Origin: Dimargaris cristalligena
Lineage: Eukaryota > Kickxellomycota > Dimargaritomycetes > Dimargaritales > Dimargaritaceae
Reading direction: 5' to 3'
Assembly: GCA_027576995.1 (NCBI GenBank)
Contig: JANBQC010000297.1
Span: 1-33,277, forward strand
DNA length: 33,277 nt
Below, piece by piece: positions 29,519-33,277 of this stretch. Each line of letters begins with the position of its first letter. The first letter of the stretch is position 1. Below the pieces are notes generated by a model. The model did not search any database, was not told the origin of the DNA, and saw only the letters and a program-made list of their open reading frames with translations. Made by a program: the position numbers and the translations under genes.

Positions 29519-30296
29519 TTCGGGCAGAATGAAAACTTCTTGGCGCGAGATGGGAGGGATATTCAACAAGAGCCGAGGAGTCACTGGTCGTCACGACGGA
29601 ATTTAATAAATACCAAGTTAGATAGGGGATGAAACGTTGAAACGGGCTGAAGAAAAATAGTGATAGGGAAATTCATGTCTGGGACGATGGGGGGCAAGGG
29701 GAGGGATTAAATACGATGGTGACCGAATTCGAACCTCAACCTAATTGTGGGTTGATTAAGCCGCGCGATAAAGTCCGCGGAACATATATTATCCGCTTCT
29801 AATGACGAACAAATCCCTAATAATATATTCCTATACACTTAAGATCAACTGTCAAAACCAAGTTTATCACGATCATCTGGCCTAGATGACCAACGGCGGC
29901 AATCAGTTGTACGAGCCCATACGTTGATGGCGTCTAAGTCCCTATTTCGAGACGCTCATTTAATGAGCAATATATTCCAGATTGCCGACGATTACCCTCA
30001 TTTCTCTAGATCTCTCTCCAACATAATCATTGGATGTGCACGCAGTAAGTCATCCATCTCTTTTGTGCCATCTCATAGTGTCGCCGGCTGTATGGCCCAG
30101 TGAACATCGCTCAAACGGACCATGAAGGGGCAGGAGGTAATGTCCTTTACCCCAGATTGTATTACAGTGGGAATAAATAGCAGTTACCATGTCAAATTAT
30201 TAGGAGGCCCCGGTGATTATGTATTTCTGCGTAGTGCTGGGCAAGGGGATAATGAAAATATTGGCTAGACTTCTCAGGGGCGGCCAATATTTAAAA
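29519..30296. other. Intergenic region, no gene seen
   Basis: A TATTTATTAAAT stretch on the minus strand near 29600-29612 may serve the secreted-protein gene. A GAGGTTCGAATTC match to tRNA box B on the minus strand near 29737 lacks a T-stem and a box A, so it is not a tRNA. Confidence 0.4.
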
Positions 30297-30298
30297 TA

Positions 30299-30436
30299 TG
30301 AGCGAAAGTCGACCCATCCGTAATAGGGTTTTATGGAATATGCAAATCGGCTAATAGGCGGGGTATCAGTTTAAACCTATCACATTTCCTTCATCTAACG
30401 GATTTCTTATTATGCAATTTGGTGCAACCTCTCCCG
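30299..30436. mobile_element. MITE copy 3, degenerate (138 bp)
   Basis: TA at 30297-30298 and 30437-30438 flanks a 138-bp segment, the same length as copy 2. The left end (TGAGCGAAAGTCGACC...GTAATA) aligns with TGGGTGAAGTTCAGC...GTATAA. The centre (TTTAAACC...TTCATCTAACGGATTT) aligns with TTTCAACC...CTCATCAAATGGATTT, and the right end is CTCTCCCG. The termini no longer match each other well, so this is an older insertion. Confidence 0.65.
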
Positions 30437-30575
30437 TATTCTTTTAAACTATTTCAGGAAGACTCTGTTCTAAGCGTTCTACTTATAATGACAGTCCAAA
30501 TAAGTCAGGAAATAGCATACCGTAGCCCAGTGGGAGTATTTATACACCGGGCCAGCACAAGGCTCGTCTGGGAAT

Positions 30576-31046
30576 GGTGATATATAAATGGAGCCTTATT
30601 CTGGTAACCACAGATGCAAGGGGTCCGTTTGTAATGGTGCATATTATCTTGCACAAAAAGTGCCACTTTCATTTTTTTAATATAAAACATGCTATTTGAA
30701 AATTGGCCTTTCACAAGACCAACCAACTATAGTATGTGGCATAAAAAGATTCAAAAAAGTGGTTTATAATATAGTGGTTGGTCGGGTAGCCAATAGGTCA
30801 GTATATTATGGGGATATGATAATTCAGTCTATTGAGCAATTAAGGGTAGATAGCCCTAAGCTGTGCCCCATTGTAACATAGTATCAGGCATTGGTCCAGC
30901 TACTATAAGTGTTGGTTTTAATTTTAGAAGCTGGATATATGCAGGTGAGTTGCATGGGCATTGGGGGAACACTCCCAGGAGTCCCTGAAGATAGGTGGGG
31001 GATCCTTGAGAGTGTGGGATGGTGAGTTGGGGGAGCTGGTATCACA
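30576..31046. repeat. Duplicated segment, unit B (decayed copy)
   Basis: Second copy of 28896-29362, in direct orientation. From about 30860 on it has lost every CpG that unit A has, with substitutions to TpG or CpA. Its upstream half still carries two CpGs (near 30630 and 30783). The similarity stops before the region that would encode the signal peptide. Confidence 0.75.
30856..31046 (-). pseudogene. Truncated, decayed copy of the 121-aa secreted protein gene
   Basis: It aligns codon for codon with the C-terminal part of the gene at 29153. Examples are QLPQL (RLPQL in the parent), GVFP, IQLL, LKPT and GPMPDTMLQW (EPMSDVMLLW in the parent). Arginine codons of the parent have become Gln or Cys through CpG change. 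The N-terminal half with the signal peptide is missing, a 2-base deletion near 31037 shifts the frame upstream, and TAG at 30856-30858 ends it early. About 60 codons remain without a stop. Confidence 0.65.
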
Positions 31047-31320
31047 GAGTAGTGGTGTCAAGCCATAAATAAAACAACAAAATAATATCAAAAGGGTAGG
31101 GTGGTTTCCCCAGGCAAACTGGTTTATTACTCTTTGAAAAATATAATAATAAATACATTTATTAAATAGTTTAAACTAGTATAGCATAATATATAAGATG
31201 CTTATTTGGGAGCTCAAAAGGTTGATCCTTAGCAGCCACAACTTAAAGTATATATTTAAAATAAATAACTGCAGAATATATATTTTATTATGTATAAAAC
31301 CAAAGAATAAAATAAAACTT

Positions 31321-31420
31321 GTTGCCTGGGTTAACCATTGTTAGTCCATCAAGAATCCCAAGGATAGGCTTCTAATGGTAGGTGGGGCTTAGGCTCAGCC
31401 AAGCAGGCTATTAGTATCAG
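31321..31420 (+). repeat. Inverted repeat, left arm
   Basis: It aligns without gaps to the reverse complement of 32667-32768 over 100 bp with about 18 mismatches, nearly all transitions. Conserved landmarks are GGTTAACCA, TTAGTCCATCAAGA, ATAGGCTTCTAAT and GGGCTTAGGCT. A weaker match continues inward to a GGGGGGTGAGT stretch near 31501. Confidence 0.75.
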
Positions 31421-32028
31421 GGTGGGTATGGTACTAACCCATAAAGGCTAAGTGTTGATAATACAAGGGATGTGCAGCAGGTACACTTACTAGTCAGTAT
31501 GGGGGGTGAGTGTATATAGAATTTATTAGGGTAAACTATGGGGGGTAAGAATAAGCTGAGGAATCTAACTAGTCCCAGTGGGGGCCCAGTTATTTATATG
31601 TGGGGACAGCTCTTAATGAGAGGTCCTGAGGGGAATACTACTAAGGCTAGGTAGGGATAAGTAAGGAGTCTGGCCAGATGGCTTTGTATCTGGAAGACTC
31701 TTATGGGAACCAGAAGAGTTATTGGATCAGCTGGCTGAGTGTTGTGTGCAAAGCATTGGAGAGCTGGTCAGAGAGGGGTTATACAATAAAGGGAAGTCCT
31801 ACAGTACCGGGGGTGACTATGGGAGGTGTTAATATAGTGCTATAAGGTGGAATAGAAATGGACAATCATTAAGTCTGTATTTAGGTAGGATTAGGAGGGC
31901 CAACATATAATTAGGCTTTAATTTTAATAGAAAGTTTTTAGATGGAAACAGAGCTCATAACTTGTTAGAGATGTATTCTAGATAGAAATCACAAGCTAAT
32001 AAAATATATCAAAACAAAAATAAGAGAG

Positions 32029-32072
32029 AAAAGCCACAAAGAGATTCAGGAGAACCTCTTCACTTGGCTTTA
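32029..32072. other. Hairpin near the centre of the inverted repeat
   Basis: AAAAGCCACAAAGAG can pair imperfectly with CTCTTCACTTGGCTTT. Its centre (about 32050) almost coincides with the midpoint of the two large arms (about 32045). The sequence between the arms is otherwise not palindromic, so this may be chance. Confidence 0.3.
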
Positions 32073-32666
32073 TTGAGTAATGGCTAAATAGTTGATAATA
32101 GAATATAGATAATGTCAGGTGAGTAAGATAATTATAAACATAACCCTAGTTATAAGGTGTCCATTTTCTAACAATATAATCATAGATAGAGTATAGTCCC
32201 AGGTATTAAGACAGATTAATCAGAGTAAAGGATTTGGAGGGGCAGGATAAATGAATTTCCAATAGCAACATCAACAGTGGCCTGGAAGTATGCATATAAA
32301 GGTGGGCTATGTGTAAATAATACTAAGTCAATTCTAGCCACATAGCCAGGTTCTTATCCTCCAGAGTGGTTCTACTCTGGGTATGGGTATTAGTCTATCT
32401 ATTTGGTACTGCAGTTGGTTCAGCATTAACCCTCCTTTAGTATATAGATAGATATATAGATAATAATAGTAATAGTAACAGTCATTAGGTGACAGTTCCA
32501 ATCAATTATGTACAGAGGAGAGTTTGGGATCAGGTGACCAGAAATTCTAATACTAAGGATTTATATTTAGGAGTTAACATCATACATTTTTACAGAATAT
32601 AGTAGCTTTATAATATAAATATATACTCACCCCCCTCTATAAAATAATTAGTACTATATCCTGTAG

Positions 32667-32768
32667 CTGATACTAGTAACCTACTTGGCCAAGCCTAAGC
32701 CCTGCCTGCTATTAGAAGCCTATTCTCAGGACTCTTGATGGACTAAGAGTGGTTAACCTGGGTAACAG
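32667..32768 (-). repeat. Inverted repeat, right arm
   Basis: Partner of 31321-31420. At four places one arm has TG where the other has CA (for example CTGGG/CCAGG and GGTGGG/GGCAGG), which points to an ancestral CG at each. The inner extension includes ACTCACCCCCC near 32625. The arms could be terminal repeats of a decayed DNA element of about 1.45 kb, or two copies of one repeat in opposite directions. Confidence 0.75.
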
Positions 32769-33035
32769 CTAGTATCTTAGCATTACTTATAGGACAGGGT
32801 ATCAGGGTAACATTGGTAGGGGTAGCTGGCTCTATTTATTAAACTATTAGGTGGCATTTTCATAATTTAGGTGATAGAAATTGCCATTTTTTTCTCTACT
32901 GCCCCTACTCTAAGCAACATTGGGGAGTCAGGTAATAAATTTTCAGAGGATACTGGGATGGTTGATTCTACAAAAAAATAGCACCATGGGGAATATAATT
33001 TTAATTTGGGTATTGGACAAGGAGAGTGGCAATCA

Positions 33036-33277
33036 CGTCAGTCTATGTATTTTAGCGGGTTTCACCAATTAATTTGATTTTCATTGTGGATCCCCCAAGT
33101 CCTGTTAGCTATGTACTAACGGGAGAACAAATTGTGGTATTTTTAGCCCGTATAAGTGAAGCAAAGGGCCAACGGGCGGCACACCCTGCTAAATGACCAG
33201 CCAACTCCGTTTTGTTGGATGAAAGATGGCTGGATAGGAGACTACTAAGCCACGATCGACCACTCGCATTGTTTAAT
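33036..33277. other. Start of normal-CpG sequence at the window edge
   Basis: CpG becomes frequent again (at 33036 and repeatedly after about 33120). No ORF or motif is recognisable in this short end piece. Confidence 0.4.

Larger units (their letters stand above)
30785..33035. other. CpG desert, probable silenced repeat block
   Basis: In these 2,251 bp I find a single CpG (31808-31809). CpG returns abruptly at 33036 and is frequent up to the end of the window. GC content is moderate in places, so this is loss of the dinucleotide, not only AT-richness. It has no ORF of useful length. It contains the tail of duplicated unit B and a 100-bp inverted repeat. Confidence 0.7.

Noticed and set aside
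29725..29745. Minus-strand box B match GAGGTTCGAATTC
   Set aside because: No complementary T-stem and no box A upstream in the correct range.

Overview
The window looks like nuclear DNA of a fungus, probably an early-diverging (zoopagomycete-like) lineage. The grounds are spliceosomal introns with GTAAGT donors of about 220-240 nt, TATA boxes and AATAAA signals, a eukaryotic 5S rRNA gene, a MiT/TFE-like bHLH factor, a mitochondrial PPR protein and several small secreted proteins. The lineage placement is an inference from gene style; no marker in the window settles it. Gene density is low: about ten supported protein genes in 33 kb, with long stretches where I see nothing.

Left edge (1-1465): an AT-rich block with no CpG at all from 1 to 999, holding a 5S rRNA gene (1060-1175) that keeps three internal CpGs. 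A two-exon gene for a 67-aa protein follows on the minus strand (1696-2118).

Secreted RlpA-like cluster (4956-11657): two tandem plus-strand paralogues (404 and 474 aa) share a near-identical signal peptide, a paired R-P-x-F-G motif, a C-terminal double-psi beta-barrel (DPBB) domain, a TATA box and a 26-nt identical element in the 5' leader. Their middles have diverged. A third, short DPBB protein (171 aa) lies on the minus strand. A thymidylate synthase gene follows (13216-14199, minus).

Middle (14200-20696): a MITE copy, then about 2.2 kb of pyrimidine-rich leader with two CACGTG boxes, running into a 618-aa bHLH transcription factor that should itself recognise CACGTG.

Right half (22700-29600): a 144-aa secreted protein, a 136-aa basic and probably nuclear protein, a 150-aa secreted basic protein, a spliced 465-aa mitochondrial PPR protein and a 121-aa secreted protein.

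Right edge (30300-33036): a decayed third copy of the MITE, a degenerate second copy of the 121-aa secreted-protein locus, and a 2.25-kb block with one CpG that carries a 100-bp inverted repeat. Comparing the duplicated locus and the two repeat arms shows CpG changed to TpG or CpA, so the blocks at both ends look like methylated, deaminated repeat DNA.

Six of the ten proteins carry signal peptides. Together with the tandem duplication, divergent cores and flanking repeats, this gives the window the look of a small secretome cluster between silenced repeat islands.
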